NCBI RefSeq assembly: GCF_008905045.1
Contig: NZ_VWMY01000032.1
Coordinates: 62,001-126,000, forward strand
Direction: 5' to 3'
DNA from: Streptomyces albicerus
Lineage (GTDB): Bacteria; Actinomycetota; Actinomycetes; Streptomycetales; Streptomycetaceae
DNA: 64,000 nucleotides
A program made the position numbers and the translations under genes. Below the pieces are notes generated by a model. It saw nothing but the letters and a program-made list of their open reading frames with translations. It was not told the DNA's origin and searched no databases. This document shows positions 8,701 through 17,263 of the stretch, in pieces; the stretch's first letter is position 1; each line of letters opens with the position of its first letter.

Positions 8701-9093
8701 ATGACCAGTAAGTTCACCGAGCTTGCGATCGACTGTACCGATCCCCACGGTCTCGCCCGGTTCTGGTGCTCGGTCCTCGGCTACGAGGTGCAAGACGAAG
8801 AAGACGGAGTTGTCACCATTGACTCGCCCATGGTGGTGCCTGAAGGCAAGAACCGTCTTGGCCCAGTGCCACCGGCGTTGACATTCGCGCGCGTGCCCGA
8901 AGGAAAGACCGTCAAGAACAGGCTCCACATCGACGTCAACCCAACCGACAGGGAGCAGGACGAAGAGGTCCGTCGCCTGCTCGACCTGGGTGCTCGACAC
9001 GCCGACGTCGGCCAGACCGGCGATGAGAGCTGGGTCACGCTTGCCGACCCGGAGGGGAACGAGTTCTGCGTCCTTGCGGGCCGCCGCCCCTGA
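8701..9093 (+). CDS. VOC family (glyoxalase/bleomycin-resistance fold) protein
   Basis: 130 residues with the paired beta-alpha-beta-beta-beta modules of the vicinal oxygen chelate fold: KFTELAIDCTDPHGLARFW at the start, NRLHIDVNPTD in the middle, and WVTLADPEGNEFCVL at the end. The metal ligands normally come from the His of LHIDV and the Glu of GNEFCVL; the first ligand position is Ala in ELAID. Such proteins bind or detoxify small molecules. ATG 8701 is preceded by GGGAGG. Confidence 0.85.
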   Translation: MTSKFTELAIDCTDPHGLARFWCSVLGYEVQDEEDGVVTIDSPMVVPEGKNRLGPVPPALTFARVPEGKTVKNRLHIDVNPTDREQDEEVRRLLDLGARHADVGQTGDESWVTLADPEGNEFCVLAGRRP

Positions 9094-9142
9094 CCGGCGG
9101 CCGCACACCGCGCCGGACCTACGTCGGGTCGCCTACCCACGC

Positions 9143-9358
9143 TCACGCGAAGACGAATGCACCGAGTTCACGCCTGGTCGGCGTCATCGTTTCTTCCCTG
9201 ACCTCGTTGGTGGCGAACAGCCGCTGCCCTGAGGGCTCCAGTCCGAAGAGGCGTGGTCGGATGCCCTGGGTGGAGACCCAGCCGACGGGCTTGTCGTGCT
9301 GGTGCTGGTGAACATGGTGCGCGCCGTGGTGCGTTGTGTGCGGGGAGGGCTGGTTCAT
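9143..9358 (-). CDS. Possible small His-rich protein
   Basis: A 71-residue frame beginning MNQPSPHTTHHGAHHVHQHQ, with seven histidines in the first 20 residues or so, followed by KPVGWVSTQGIRPRLFGLEP and an ordinary-looking C-terminus. A metal-binding N-terminus is conceivable, but there is no clear ribosome binding site and I do not recognise a family. It may simply be an open frame in the 9094-9450 intergenic region, which otherwise shows nothing. Confidence 0.3.
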   Translation of the reverse strand: MNQPSPHTTHHGAHHVHQHQHDKPVGWVSTQGIRPRLFGLEPSGQRLFATNEVREETMTPTRRELGAFVFA

Positions 9359-9450
9359 GCGCCCGCGCTAAGCGGGCCGTCCGTGTGTGGCCTGGCGCGT
9401 TGCGGAATGTGCAAGGCGATGGCCGGCCGGACCGCGTAACACGCAAACGG

Positions 9451-10053
9451 TCATAGTGACGGGCGGTCGTCCTTTCCGGCGTCCTCGCCGCGCTGGTGGC
9501 CGCGGCGGGCGTCGCGGTCGAAGATGCCCAGGATCTCGCACGGTCCGCCCTCGGCGCCGATGGCGTGCGGGAGCATCGTCGGGAACTCCGCCGCCTGGTT
9601 GGTCTCGATCCGGAAGCGCCGGTTGCCCAGGAGCAGGATCGCGGTGCCGGAGAGGACGACGAGCCATTCGCGGCCCGGGTGGGCGCGCATGCGCGAGGGA
9701 TTGTCGGGCGGCGGGTCGGTCATGCGCTGGCGTACGACGGTCATGCCGGGTTCTGCCTTGATGGGCCAGCGCATCAGCCCGCGGGGTCCGTCGATCATCG
9801 GGTTGGAGATGACGTCGTCCGTGGCGGTCTCGACCAGTTGATCGAGGGAAGTGTCCAGGGCGCGGGCGAGGGTGACGAGCTGGTCCAGGGCCAGGCGGCG
9901 CTGGCCGTTCTCGATACGGCTGAGCGTGGACTGGCTGACCTTGGCGCGGGCGGCCAGCTCCTCCAAGCTCCAGCCCTGGGCCACGCGCAGGGCGCGGATG
10001 CGTTTGCGTACCAGGCTGTCCAGCTCACCATTGTCTTGCGTCATAGGCAACAT
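9451..10053 (-). CDS. XRE family regulator with C-terminal cupin
   Basis: 200 residues; start at ATG 10053 chosen because AGAGG lies six bases upstream. Residues ~12-70 are a helix-turn-helix (LRVAQGWSLEELAARAKVSQ, then STLSRIENGQRRL) and ~115-190 a cupin barrel (HPGREWLVVLSGTAILLLGN). Such proteins are soluble repressors sensing a small molecule in the cupin. It is divergently transcribed from the flavoprotein gene at 10140, leaving an 86-base shared promoter region, so it probably controls that gene and the MFS exporter after it. Confidence 0.85.
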   Translation of the reverse strand: MLPMTQDNGELDSLVRKRIRALRVAQGWSLEELAARAKVSQSTLSRIENGQRRLALDQLVTLARALDTSLDQLVETATDDVISNPMIDGPRGLMRWPIKAEPGMTVVRQRMTDPPPDNPSRMRAHPGREWLVVLSGTAILLLGNRRFRIETNQAAEFPTMLPHAIGAEGGPCEILGIFDRDARRGHQRGEDAGKDDRPSL

Positions 10054-10139
10054 CATATGCCTCTGCAGCAAGACGCGGTTAGCGTCGTTCGTGTTCGGCC
10101 CCACAACGACTGGGGCAGCGAGGCTAAGGGGACGACGAC

Positions 10140-11192
10140 ATGCCTGCGACGACTGCCGCGCACGCGACCGACGAGGTGCGGGGCGAGACCGTTGACGCCG
10201 TGGTGATCGGCGGCGGCGCCGCCGGACTGAACGGCGCGCTGATGCTGGCCCGTTCCCGCCGCTCGGTCATCGTGATCGACAGCGGCACCTCGCGCAACGC
10301 GCCCGCCGAGGGCGTGCATGGGCTACTCGGCCTGGACGGCACTCCCCCAGCCGAGCTGCTGGAACGGGGCCGTGAAGAAGTCCGCCGCTACGGCGGCACG
10401 GTAAGAACCGGAGAGGTGATCGGGGCCGCTGCGGCTGATCCGTCCGCTGACGGGGATCCGCGCTTCACTGTCACCCTGGCCGGTGGGGGCACCCCCGCCG
10501 GTGAGGGCGTAGCCGACGGGGGAGGCACCACCCTGTACGCGCGCCGCCTCCTGGTCGCCACCGGTCTGCGGGACGTGCTGCCTGACGTTCCCGGGCTGAC
10601 CGAGCACTGGGGACGCAGCGTGGTGCACTGCCCTTACTGCCACGGCTGGGAGGTACGCGACGAGCCCATCGGTGTCCTGGCCGTGGGCCCGGTTTCCGTC
10701 CACCATGCGCTGCTGTTCCGCCAGTTGACCGACGACCTGGTCTACTTCACCCGCGGCACCCAACTCGACGAGGACACCCGGGCGCGCTTCGCCGCCCGCG
10801 ACATCCGTGTCGTCGACACCCTCGTCGACCGGGTGGTGGCAGCCGGGGGCGGCGGTATCGCAGGCGTGCGCCTGACGGACGGACAGCTCGTGCCTCGGCG
10901 CGTTCTCGCCGTCGCGACCAGCATGCAGGCGCGTACCGAGGGCCTGGAGGATCTGGGGCTGCCGATGCGGGACCTGCCCGGCGGGATGGGCCGCCATTTC
11001 GCCACCGGCATGGCCGGCACCACCGAGGTCGCGGGCGTGTGGGTGGCCGGTAACGCCACCGACCTGACCGCCCAGGTCGGCGCCGCCGCCGCGGCCGGCG
11101 CCCTGGCCGGGGCTCACATGAATGCCGACCTGGCCACCGCCGACACCGAAGCCGCCCTCGCCGCCGCACAGCGCGACATCACCCACGCCTGA
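10140..11192 (+). CDS. NAD(P)/FAD-dependent oxidoreductase, thioredoxin-reductase-like
   Basis: 350 residues. An FAD-binding GxGxxG-type motif (VVIGGGAAGLNGALMLARS) sits at ~21-39, the second FAD motif ATGLRDVLPDVPG at ~140, and a redox CPYCHG disulfide centre at ~162-167, as in thioredoxin reductase and dithiol oxidases. A C-terminal GVWVAGNATDLTAQVGAAAA (FAD-contacting) segment ends the fold. In Streptomyces such stand-alone homologues often serve as flavin-dependent dithiol oxidases or detoxification enzymes. Divergent from the XRE-cupin gene and followed 160 bases later by an exporter. Confidence 0.87.
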   Translation: MPATTAAHATDEVRGETVDAVVIGGGAAGLNGALMLARSRRSVIVIDSGTSRNAPAEGVHGLLGLDGTPPAELLERGREEVRRYGGTVRTGEVIGAAAADPSADGDPRFTVTLAGGGTPAGEGVADGGGTTLYARRLLVATGLRDVLPDVPGLTEHWGRSVVHCPYCHGWEVRDEPIGVLAVGPVSVHHALLFRQLTDDLVYFTRGTQLDEDTRARFAARDIRVVDTLVDRVVAAGGGGIAGVRLTDGQLVPRRVLAVATSMQARTEGLEDLGLPMRDLPGGMGRHFATGMAGTTEVAGVWVAGNATDLTAQVGAAAAAGALAGAHMNADLATADTEAALAAAQRDITHA

Positions 11193-11352
11193 CCGCCCGC
11201 GCACTCGCCGCCCGCGCACTCACTGGCCCCGCAGCCCGCCGCACATCAACCGCGTAGGCGAAGGGCGGGGCCCGCCCCTATCCCCCTATCCCCCCTGGCG
11301 CTGCGGTTTTTGCTCCGGCGCCGATATCTGCATGCCCTGTTGAGAGGAATCC

Positions 11353-12954
11353 ATGAGTACGAACCAGCCTCCCCAGGTGAGCGCTGATCCGAGCGGCGCC
11401 TCTGGCGAGGGCGTGCCCGACGCGCGTCAGCGTCGCACGATCCTGATCGCCGTCTGCATCGCGCTGATGGCCGTCATCGCCTCGGTGTCCGGGCTCAACG
11501 TCGCCCAGCCCGACCTCGCCGTCGCCTTCGACGCCTCGCAGAGCACGATCCTGTGGATCATCAACATTTACACGCTGAGCCTGGCCGCACTCCTGTTGCC
11601 GCTCGGCGCCATCGGCGACCGCTTCGGCCGCAAGCCCATGCTGCTCACCGGTCTGACCGTCTTCGGCGTCGCCAGTGCGGCGGCGGGTCTGGCTCCGTCG
11701 GCCGAGGTGATGCTCGCCGCTCGCCTGTTCAGCGGGGTGGGCGCGGCGATGATCATGCCCATCACCCTCGCCGTCATCACCTCGACCTTTCCCGAGGAGG
11801 AACGAGGGCGGGCGATCGGCGTGTGGACCGGTGTGGCCGGCGGTGGTGGCGTCCTGGGCATGTTTCTCTCGGCCGCCCTGGTCGATGTGGCGAGCTGGCG
11901 GTGGCTGTTCGTACTGCCCGTCGCACTCGTCATGGTCGCCCTCGGCATGGCGCTGCGATCCGTCCCCAACTCCCGCGAGACGTCCGGGCATGCTTTTGAC
12001 ACCGTCGGCGCGCTGACGTCCGTCGTCGCGGTGGTCGGGCTCATCTTCGTCCTCCAGGAAGGGCCCGAGCGAGGCTGGACGGCCCCCGCGACCCTGCTCA
12101 GCCTGGTCGTCGGTGTCATCGCCGCGCTCGGCTTCATGGTCTGGGAACTGCGCCGCCGGGATGCCGCGCTCCTGGACGTGCGCCTGTTCGGCGAGCGCGC
12201 TCTGGCCGGCGGCTCGATCACACTCCTGGCGGTCTTCGGGGTCCAGGCCGGTATCTTCGTGGTTCTCTTCCCGTTCTTCCAGGCCGTCCTCGGCTGGTCG
12301 GGGCTGCTGTCCACCCTGGCGCTGATGCCCATGGCCGTGCTGATGATGATGGCCTCCGGCCTCGCCCCACGGCTGACGGCGCGCATCGGCCCCCGAGCGA
12401 CCATGGCCACAGGCATCCTCCTGGCCGGAGCCGGTCTGGCGCTCATGGCCGCCATCGTCTCCGTCGACGGCGGCTACCTGTCCGTCCTTCCCGGCATGCT
12501 CGCCATGGGCATCGGCATGGGCCTGTCGATGACACCCTCCACCGAGGCCATCACCAGTTCCCTCCCGCGAGAGCGTCAGGGCGTCGCGTCCGCACTCAAC
12601 GACGTCACCCGCGAATTCGGCACCGCGCTCGGCGTCGCCCTGCTCGGAGCGCTCCTGTCCGCCGGCTACCGCAACGCCATCGACTCCCGACTCGCCGGCG
12701 TTCCCCAGGGCCCCGCCGACACCGCGCGCGAAGGCGTCGCCAACGCCCTCGACGCCGCGAACCAGGCCGGCCCCCATGCCCAGGCGCTGATCCGTGCCGC
12801 CCAGGAGTCGTTCGTCGACGGCTGGCAGCACGCCATGTGGGCAGGAGTCGCCGTCATGGCCGCCCTCTTCCTCTACGTCCTCACCCGAGGACCACAGCAC
12901 CCCACTCGCACACCGGCGAACGAACCAGAACCAGCCGACGCGACTGCTCCGTAA
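11353..12954 (+). CDS. MFS transporter, DHA2 (EmrB/QacA) drug exporter family
   Basis: 533 residues with about 14 hydrophobic segments between residues 30 and 515. The DHA2 antiporter motif A is seen as GAIGDRFGRKPMLLTG at ~87-102, and motif C-like GVAGGGGVLGMFL occurs near residue 160. These proton-driven pumps remove drugs or secondary metabolites. GAGAGGAATCC lies upstream of ATG 11353. It follows the flavoprotein gene in the same direction and is probably co-regulated; the hairpin at 13049-13076 ends the unit. Confidence 0.88.
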   Translation: MSTNQPPQVSADPSGASGEGVPDARQRRTILIAVCIALMAVIASVSGLNVAQPDLAVAFDASQSTILWIINIYTLSLAALLLPLGAIGDRFGRKPMLLTGLTVFGVASAAAGLAPSAEVMLAARLFSGVGAAMIMPITLAVITSTFPEEERGRAIGVWTGVAGGGGVLGMFLSAALVDVASWRWLFVLPVALVMVALGMALRSVPNSRETSGHAFDTVGALTSVVAVVGLIFVLQEGPERGWTAPATLLSLVVGVIAALGFMVWELRRRDAALLDVRLFGERALAGGSITLLAVFGVQAGIFVVLFPFFQAVLGWSGLLSTLALMPMAVLMMMASGLAPRLTARIGPRATMATGILLAGAGLALMAAIVSVDGGYLSVLPGMLAMGIGMGLSMTPSTEAITSSLPRERQGVASALNDVTREFGTALGVALLGALLSAGYRNAIDSRLAGVPQGPADTAREGVANALDAANQAGPHAQALIRAAQESFVDGWQHAMWAGVAVMAALFLYVLTRGPQHPTRTPANEPEPADATAP

Positions 12955-13048
12955 CGCCGAACCACCGCGAGAGCCACCAACCGGTGGCTGAGCACGCGAG
13001 CCACACCCGGCCCGCATGACCCCGCTCCACAGGCAGGTCAAGGCCGGT

Positions 13049-13076
13049 GGGCTCCCACAGACACCTGTGGGAGCCC
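13049..13076 (+). terminator. Terminator after MFS gene
   Basis: GGGCTCCCACAG (13049-13060), loop ACAC, CTGTGGGAGCCC (13065-13076): a perfect 12-bp stem 95 bases after the MFS stop codon. No T run, as is common in Streptomyces. Confidence 0.75.
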
Positions 13077-13473
13077 GCTGGCTCCATTCGCCAACCCGAC
13101 CAGCCGCTGCCCGACAAACGCACCAGCCTCAGCTGAAGGTCATACGGCTGTGACGTCCAGTGCCATGGCACGCCTTTCACGGGCTACCAGCTGTCCCAGG
13201 TCAACCACCGCCGACAGCACGAGCAATCGGGCGCCGCCTGCACTGGGCACGCTGGTCGTCGCGCCCGGTGTGCTGGACCTGCTGGCGGCCGGGGAGTTGC
13301 TGCTCTCGGGGAAGGTGCGGCTGCTGGAGTACGACGCGGCGGACCGGGATGCCTGCTTGCGCGCCGACGCGCGGCTGCTACGGGCCTGCGCGGGTGGTGG
13401 CGGTCTGGCCCCGACCGGCAGCGGTGGCTGCAGTCCGGTGATGGGCGGCCGACCATCCACCACCGGTCGCGGA
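13077..13473. other. Intergenic region without recognised gene
   Basis: Nearly 400 bases between the exporter terminator and the PhnA stop. A plus-strand frame reading LVVAPGVLDLLAAGELLLSG and onward looks vaguely protein-like but matches nothing I know and has no ribosome binding site; possibly gene debris. Confidence 0.35.
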
Positions 13474-13833
13474 TCAGGCTTTCTTGACGACGCTCGACTT
13501 GAGCTGCATCGCCCCGAAACCATCGATCTTGCAGTCGATGTCATGGCCGTCGACCCCGTCGACCAGCCGGATGCTGCGTACCTTGGTGCCGGCCTTGATC
13601 CCCGAGGGGTTGCCCTTGACCTTGAGCGCCTTGACGACGACCACGGTGTCGCCGTCCTGCAGCACATTGCCGACGGAGTCCTTGATGACCTGCTCCGCAA
13701 CGGCGTCCCCGCCCTCCGCACCGCTCTCGGCGGGAACCCATTCGTGGCCGCACTCCGGGCACACGACAAGGGCGTTCATCTCGTAGGTGTACTCACAGGA
13801 GCACTTCGGGCAAGGGGGAAGATTCTCGATCAC
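13474..13833 (-). CDS. PhnA-like zinc-ribbon protein
   Basis: 119 residues, close in length and sequence to the PhnA/YjdM family. The N-terminal zinc ribbon has CPKCSCEYTYEMNALVVCPE with CxxC pairs, and the C-terminal SH3-like domain shows VLQDGDTVVVVKALKVKG, then KVRSIRLVDGVDGHDIDCKI and a KSSVVKKA end. Despite its name, the family is not required for phosphonate use and its cytoplasmic role is unknown. GTG 13833 gives the expected N-terminus (VIENLPPCPKC), although GAGGAG is directly adjacent rather than at the usual spacing. Confidence 0.88.
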   Translation of the reverse strand: MIENLPPCPKCSCEYTYEMNALVVCPECGHEWVPAESGAEGGDAVAEQVIKDSVGNVLQDGDTVVVVKALKVKGNPSGIKAGTKVRSIRLVDGVDGHDIDCKIDGFGAMQLKSSVVKKA

Positions 13834-14031
13834 CTCCTCAGCGTATCCGGCCCGGACAACCGTCCCGACGGCGACGAGGGACCAGCGGATGGCACCCCTC
13901 GAAGACGGAGCCTGCCCACTCCTTTCGCGGGCCGTCCGCCCAGTCACGACCAGTCCGCAACGGCACGCTCAGCGCCGGGACATGCAGAAGTCCGGCGTCT
14001 TGTACAGCCGGTTCAGCCGCTCATCAGCATG

Positions 14032-14071
14032 CGTCTGGGGCACCGGATCAGCTGATCCGGTGCCCCAGACG
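14032..14071 (-). terminator. Perfect 40-bp palindrome, terminator of the lantipeptide-like gene
   Basis: CGTCTGGGGCACCGGATCAG (14032-14051) is followed at once by its exact reverse complement (14052-14071). It begins 14 bases after the stop codon of the 14085-14282 gene on the minus strand and would form an unusually long hairpin. Confidence 0.75.
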
Positions 14072-14084
14072 GCCATACGTGCTG

Positions 14085-14282
14085 TCAGAGCGAGGTGGTG
14101 TGGACGCTCGCGCCCGCCACAAGTCCCTCTGCAGAGGCAACAGCCAGGACGTCGGCGCAGACGTCGGCGATCGGTGTCTCAAGGTGGAGACCGCCGGCGC
14201 CGGCGACCGCGAGGCCGCCGGAGACGTTGTCCAGGTCGCCGTCGGACATCTCGGCTGTTTCGACCTGAGGGGCAAGGATCAT
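14085..14282 (-). CDS. Type A2 lantipeptide-like double-glycine precursor peptide
   Basis: 65 residues from ATG 14282, with AAGGGA ten bases upstream. The first 23 residues form a leader ending in the double-glycine signature SDGDLDNVSGG, typical of LanT-type peptidase-cleaved leaders. The predicted 42-residue core is Ala/Gly/Val-rich and contains one Cys (core position 19) plus Thr13, Ser27, Ser36, Thr39, Thr40 and Ser41, so at most one thioether ring could form. No LanM, LanB/C, LanT or immunity gene lies nearby. Similar orphan peptides are annotated as type A2 lantipeptides in Streptomyces; whether they are modified is unknown to me. Confidence 0.75.
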   Translation of the reverse strand: MILAPQVETAEMSDGDLDNVSGGLAVAGAGGLHLETPIADVCADVLAVASAEGLVAGASVHTTSL

Positions 14283-14309
14283 CACGCGCGGTTCCCTTCG
14301 AATGAGCAA

Positions 14310-15065
14310 TTGCGGAATGGTGGCGTTCGTCCGATTCCCGGAACCGGCAAGCCTTCCGGGTGTCTTACGCCACGCGCAGGATCAAAGCACTCCGGCAAAA
14401 GGGCGGCCAGCCGCCCGAGTCGCAAATGGGACGCACTCCGAAAACCGGCCTCACCGGCGTGACAGCTCGGTGACCGGGCATGTCCACTTCTTCACATGGC
14501 CCGCTCCCGCCGCACGCACGAAAGCGGCCACCCGGCCTCAAGGCCAATGTTCTCAGGCCGAATTCCTTGGGCCCAGGCACAGCAGCGACAGGTGTTCATG
14601 TTCCGTGCGGCCTTTGAGTGAACGGTGTGCAGGTCTATCGGATTTTCGGCACGGTGCCGTCACTGAGCCCTTTCGGTGCTGCCGCTCCAGGGTGAGGACG
14701 GCCGCGGAGTTCGCCGACACTCGATTCGTGCTGCACCGGGCTCTGCGGAAGATCTGCCACGACTTCCAGCCGTGCGATGCGGGCGAGATCCGCGGCAGGC
14801 ATCCGGCTGGCTCGGTCGGTCTCTCCCAGGGCGCGCAGGAGGCCGGACGCCCGCTGAGCAACTGCGCGTGGCACCAGCGGCAAGAGCCCTGCTCCGGCCC
14901 GCTCCAACTCCCCCTCAGCCGGGCAGGGGCCACGGCCGAACCAGAACCCCCGGCCGCACATCGCTGATGGCTCCGGCCATATATCTCGCAGGACATGACG
15001 AAGTTCAGACCGGGACTCTCCCACGGGGCTCCTGCTTTGATCGGCACTGCGGAGAAGATGGGTCC
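14310..15065. other. Long intergenic region, no confident gene
   Basis: About 750 bases between two divergently oriented genes. It should carry the promoters of the lantipeptide-like gene and of the two-component system. A 129-residue minus-strand frame (14635-15024) with LLRALGETDRASRMPAADLA has no recognised family and no ribosome site, so I do not call it. Nothing else is supported. Confidence 0.4.
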
Positions 15066-16232
15066 ATGCCGTCCTTCGATCAGATCCGTTTCCGGCCGCC
15101 TCGTGGCGCCCGTGCTGATGCCGCGCTGGCTATCGGGGTGTTCGTGTTGGTGGCACTCGTCGCTGAGGGGCAGCGGCTGAGCCACGGCAGGGACTCGATG
15201 GCCTCGCTGGTCGTGTCCTGGCTGCTGATCACGGCGGTGTGTGGGGCGCTGTTGTTCCGGCGCCGATATCCGGTGGCGGTGGGCTGGTTCACGGTGCTGG
15301 TCACGGGTGCCTACTACCTCCTGAGCGACATCGACGGCCCGCTGGTCATCGTTCCGATCGTGGCGTTGTATGCCATCGCCGCCCAGGGCCGACTGCAGCC
15401 GGCCGTCGCCATGGCGGCGGCTATGGTGATCGGCGTGTCCGTGGGCACCCTCGCGGGCAACAGCGATATCAACGGCACGGCGGTGTTCATGCTCACCGGC
15501 TGGCTGGTCGCCGTGGTGGCTCTCGGTAGCGGGCGGCACAGCCGGGTGGCCTACGCCGAGGAGGAAGCGCGGCTGCGGGCGACCGAGGAGCGGCTGCGCA
15601 TCGCCCGAGAGCTGCACGATGTGATCGGGCACAACATCTCGATGATCAACGTGCAGGCAGGCGCGGCACGGCACCGGCTGAAGAAGGATCCCGCCCCCCA
15701 GGCCGAGGCGGCGCTCGGCGCGATCGAGGTGGGCAGCCGGGAGATCCTGCGGGAGCTGAGGGCCACCCTCGACGTGCTCCGCCGGGTCGACGAGGACGCG
15801 CCCAGGGCCCCCGCGCCGGGGTTGGCCCGGGCAGATGAGCTGGTGGCCTCGGCGAAGCTGGCGGGGCTCGCGGTGCGGATCGAGCGGACCGGGGCGGAGC
15901 GCTCGCTGCCGGCCCCGGTCGACCTGGCCGCGTATCGGATCGTGCAGGAGTCGCTGACCAACGCCGCCAGGCACAGCCGCGGCGGAGGGGTCACGATCCG
16001 GATCGCCTACGGCGACCGGGAGCTGACCCTGGCCGTCGAGGACGATGGCCGGGGCACGGCGGCCCGCCCCGCCGGGTCGGGTGGCGGCAGCGGGATCACC
16101 GGCATGACGGAGCGGGCACGGGCACTGGGCGGCGAGCTGACCGCGGGCCCGCGGCCGGAAGGCGGATTCGCGGTGCGGGCCCGGCTGCCGTACGGGATCA
16201 CAGGAGAGCCGATGGAGTGGAGTGACCGATGA
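15066..16232 (+). CDS. Sensor histidine kinase, NarL/DesK-type
   Basis: 388 residues from ATG 15066 (GGAGAAG upstream). Residues ~20-160 contain four to five membrane segments; the kinase core follows with the HisKA_3 box ELHDVIGHNISMINVQAG (phospho-accepting His), and the ATPase domain with ESLTNAARHS (N box) and DDGRGTAARP (G1). It senses a membrane or envelope signal and phosphorylates the response regulator whose gene overlaps its stop codon by four bases (ATGA at 16229). The downstream MMPL exporter is a plausible target. Confidence 0.9.
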   Translation: MPSFDQIRFRPPRGARADAALAIGVFVLVALVAEGQRLSHGRDSMASLVVSWLLITAVCGALLFRRRYPVAVGWFTVLVTGAYYLLSDIDGPLVIVPIVALYAIAAQGRLQPAVAMAAAMVIGVSVGTLAGNSDINGTAVFMLTGWLVAVVALGSGRHSRVAYAEEEARLRATEERLRIARELHDVIGHNISMINVQAGAARHRLKKDPAPQAEAALGAIEVGSREILRELRATLDVLRRVDEDAPRAPAPGLARADELVASAKLAGLAVRIERTGAERSLPAPVDLAAYRIVQESLTNAARHSRGGGVTIRIAYGDRELTLAVEDDGRGTAARPAGSGGGSGITGMTERARALGGELTAGPRPEGGFAVRARLPYGITGEPMEWSDR

Positions 16233-16897
16233 TCAGGGTCCTGCTGGCGGATGACCATTGGCTGGTCCGGGCCGGGTTCCGGTCGGTCCTGGAGGGCGAG
16301 GACGACATCGAAGTGGTGGGCGAGGCCGAGGATGGGCAAACCGCGGTCTCGGTCTGCCGCGAACTCAGGCCGGACGTGGTCCTGATGGACATCCGGATGC
16401 CGGGGATGGACGGTCTGGAAGCCTCCCAGGTGATCACCGGGGATGAGCAGCTGGCGTCGGTGAGGGTGGTCATCCTCACGACCTTCGATCTGGACGACTA
16501 CGTCTACGGTGCGCTGCGCGCCGGAGCGACGGGCTTTTTGGTGAAGGACTCGGGGCCGGAGGAGTTGCTGCATGCGGTGCGGGTGGCAGCTCGGGGCGAT
16601 GCTTTGATCAGCCCGTCGGTCACCCGGCGGCTCATCGCCGAGTTCGCGAGCCGGGTGAAGGGCCCTGAGCCGGATCCCCGGCTCGATGTCCTCACCGACC
16701 GGGAGCGCGAGGTCATGCGGATGGTGGCGGCAGGGCTCACGAACGACGAGATCGCGGCGCGGCTCGTACTGTCGCTGTCGACGGCGAAGACACACGTCAG
16801 CCGGATCATGACGAAGCTGGGGGCGCGCGACAGGTCGCAGGTCGTGGTGCTGGCGTACGAGTCCGGAATGGTCAGCCCAGGCTGGCTGGCGGACTAG
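16229..16897 (+). CDS. LuxR/NarL-family response regulator
   Basis: 222 residues. The receiver domain has DDHWLVRAGF, the phosphorylated Asp in DVVLMDIRMPG, and the switch Thr/Lys in LTTFD and FLVKDSG. The C-terminal helix-turn-helix reads LTDREREVMRMVAAGLTNDE then IAARLVLSLSTAKTHVSRIM. Translationally coupled to the kinase gene. Standard length, no missing residues. Confidence 0.93.
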   Translation: MIRVLLADDHWLVRAGFRSVLEGEDDIEVVGEAEDGQTAVSVCRELRPDVVLMDIRMPGMDGLEASQVITGDEQLASVRVVILTTFDLDDYVYGALRAGATGFLVKDSGPEELLHAVRVAARGDALISPSVTRRLIAEFASRVKGPEPDPRLDVLTDREREVMRMVAAGLTNDEIAARLVLSLSTAKTHVSRIMTKLGARDRSQVVVLAYESGMVSPGWLAD

Positions 16898-17042
16898 GCC
16901 CGCCAGGCTCAACCCGGCGAACCGTAGACCGTAGTTGGCGCGCTACCCCTGCGGTACCACGTCGCGTACATCCGCTGGGGTACGCCCGGTGTCGTCCGGA
17001 GACTGACGATTCCGACCCTGTCGCCCGTGCACGATCAAAGGC

Positions 17043-17258
17043 ATGAACGCACCCACCTTCCTCGCACGGGCCAGTTCTGCGCTGGTCTGCGCGCTCGTCG
17101 GGGCTGCCGCCGGAATTGTGCTGGTCGCGGCCGCCGAGGCCGTGAGCGTAGAGGTCAGCGGCGTGCTCACCGCCCTGGCGATCGGCGTGCCCGCGCTGTG
17201 CGGCGCCGTGGTGGGCGTGCTTCTGCCACCAGGCCACTCACGCTTCAATCCGAGGTAG
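17043..17258 (+). CDS. Small two-helix membrane protein
   Basis: 71 residues, almost entirely two hydrophobic helices (about 11-33 and 41-62) joined by VSVEVSG, ending LPPGHSRFNPR. Its TAG stop overlaps the GAGG ribosome binding site of the MMPL gene that starts six bases later, so the two are translationally coupled. This coupling and the clean codon use argue for a real gene, perhaps an accessory subunit of the transporter. Function unknown. Confidence 0.6.
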   Translation: MNAPTFLARASSALVCALVGAAAGIVLVAAAEAVSVEVSGVLTALAIGVPALCGAVVGVLLPPGHSRFNPR

Positions 17259-17263
17259 TCACC

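Noticed and set aside
11278..13041. Long open frame opposite the MFS gene
   Set aside because: It mirrors the MFS gene, has a low-complexity His/Gly/Asp-rich composition typical of high-GC antisense frames and no family similarity. Similar frames opposite the ABC permeases (34108-36489, 45757-47619) were rejected for the same reason.
13150..14055. Plus-strand frame spanning the PhnA gene
   Set aside because: It is antisense to the well-supported PhnA-like gene and lacks any family pattern.
14635..15024. 129-residue minus-strand frame before the histidine kinase
   Set aside because: No ribosome site, no recognised fold and atypical composition; kept only as part of the intergenic description.
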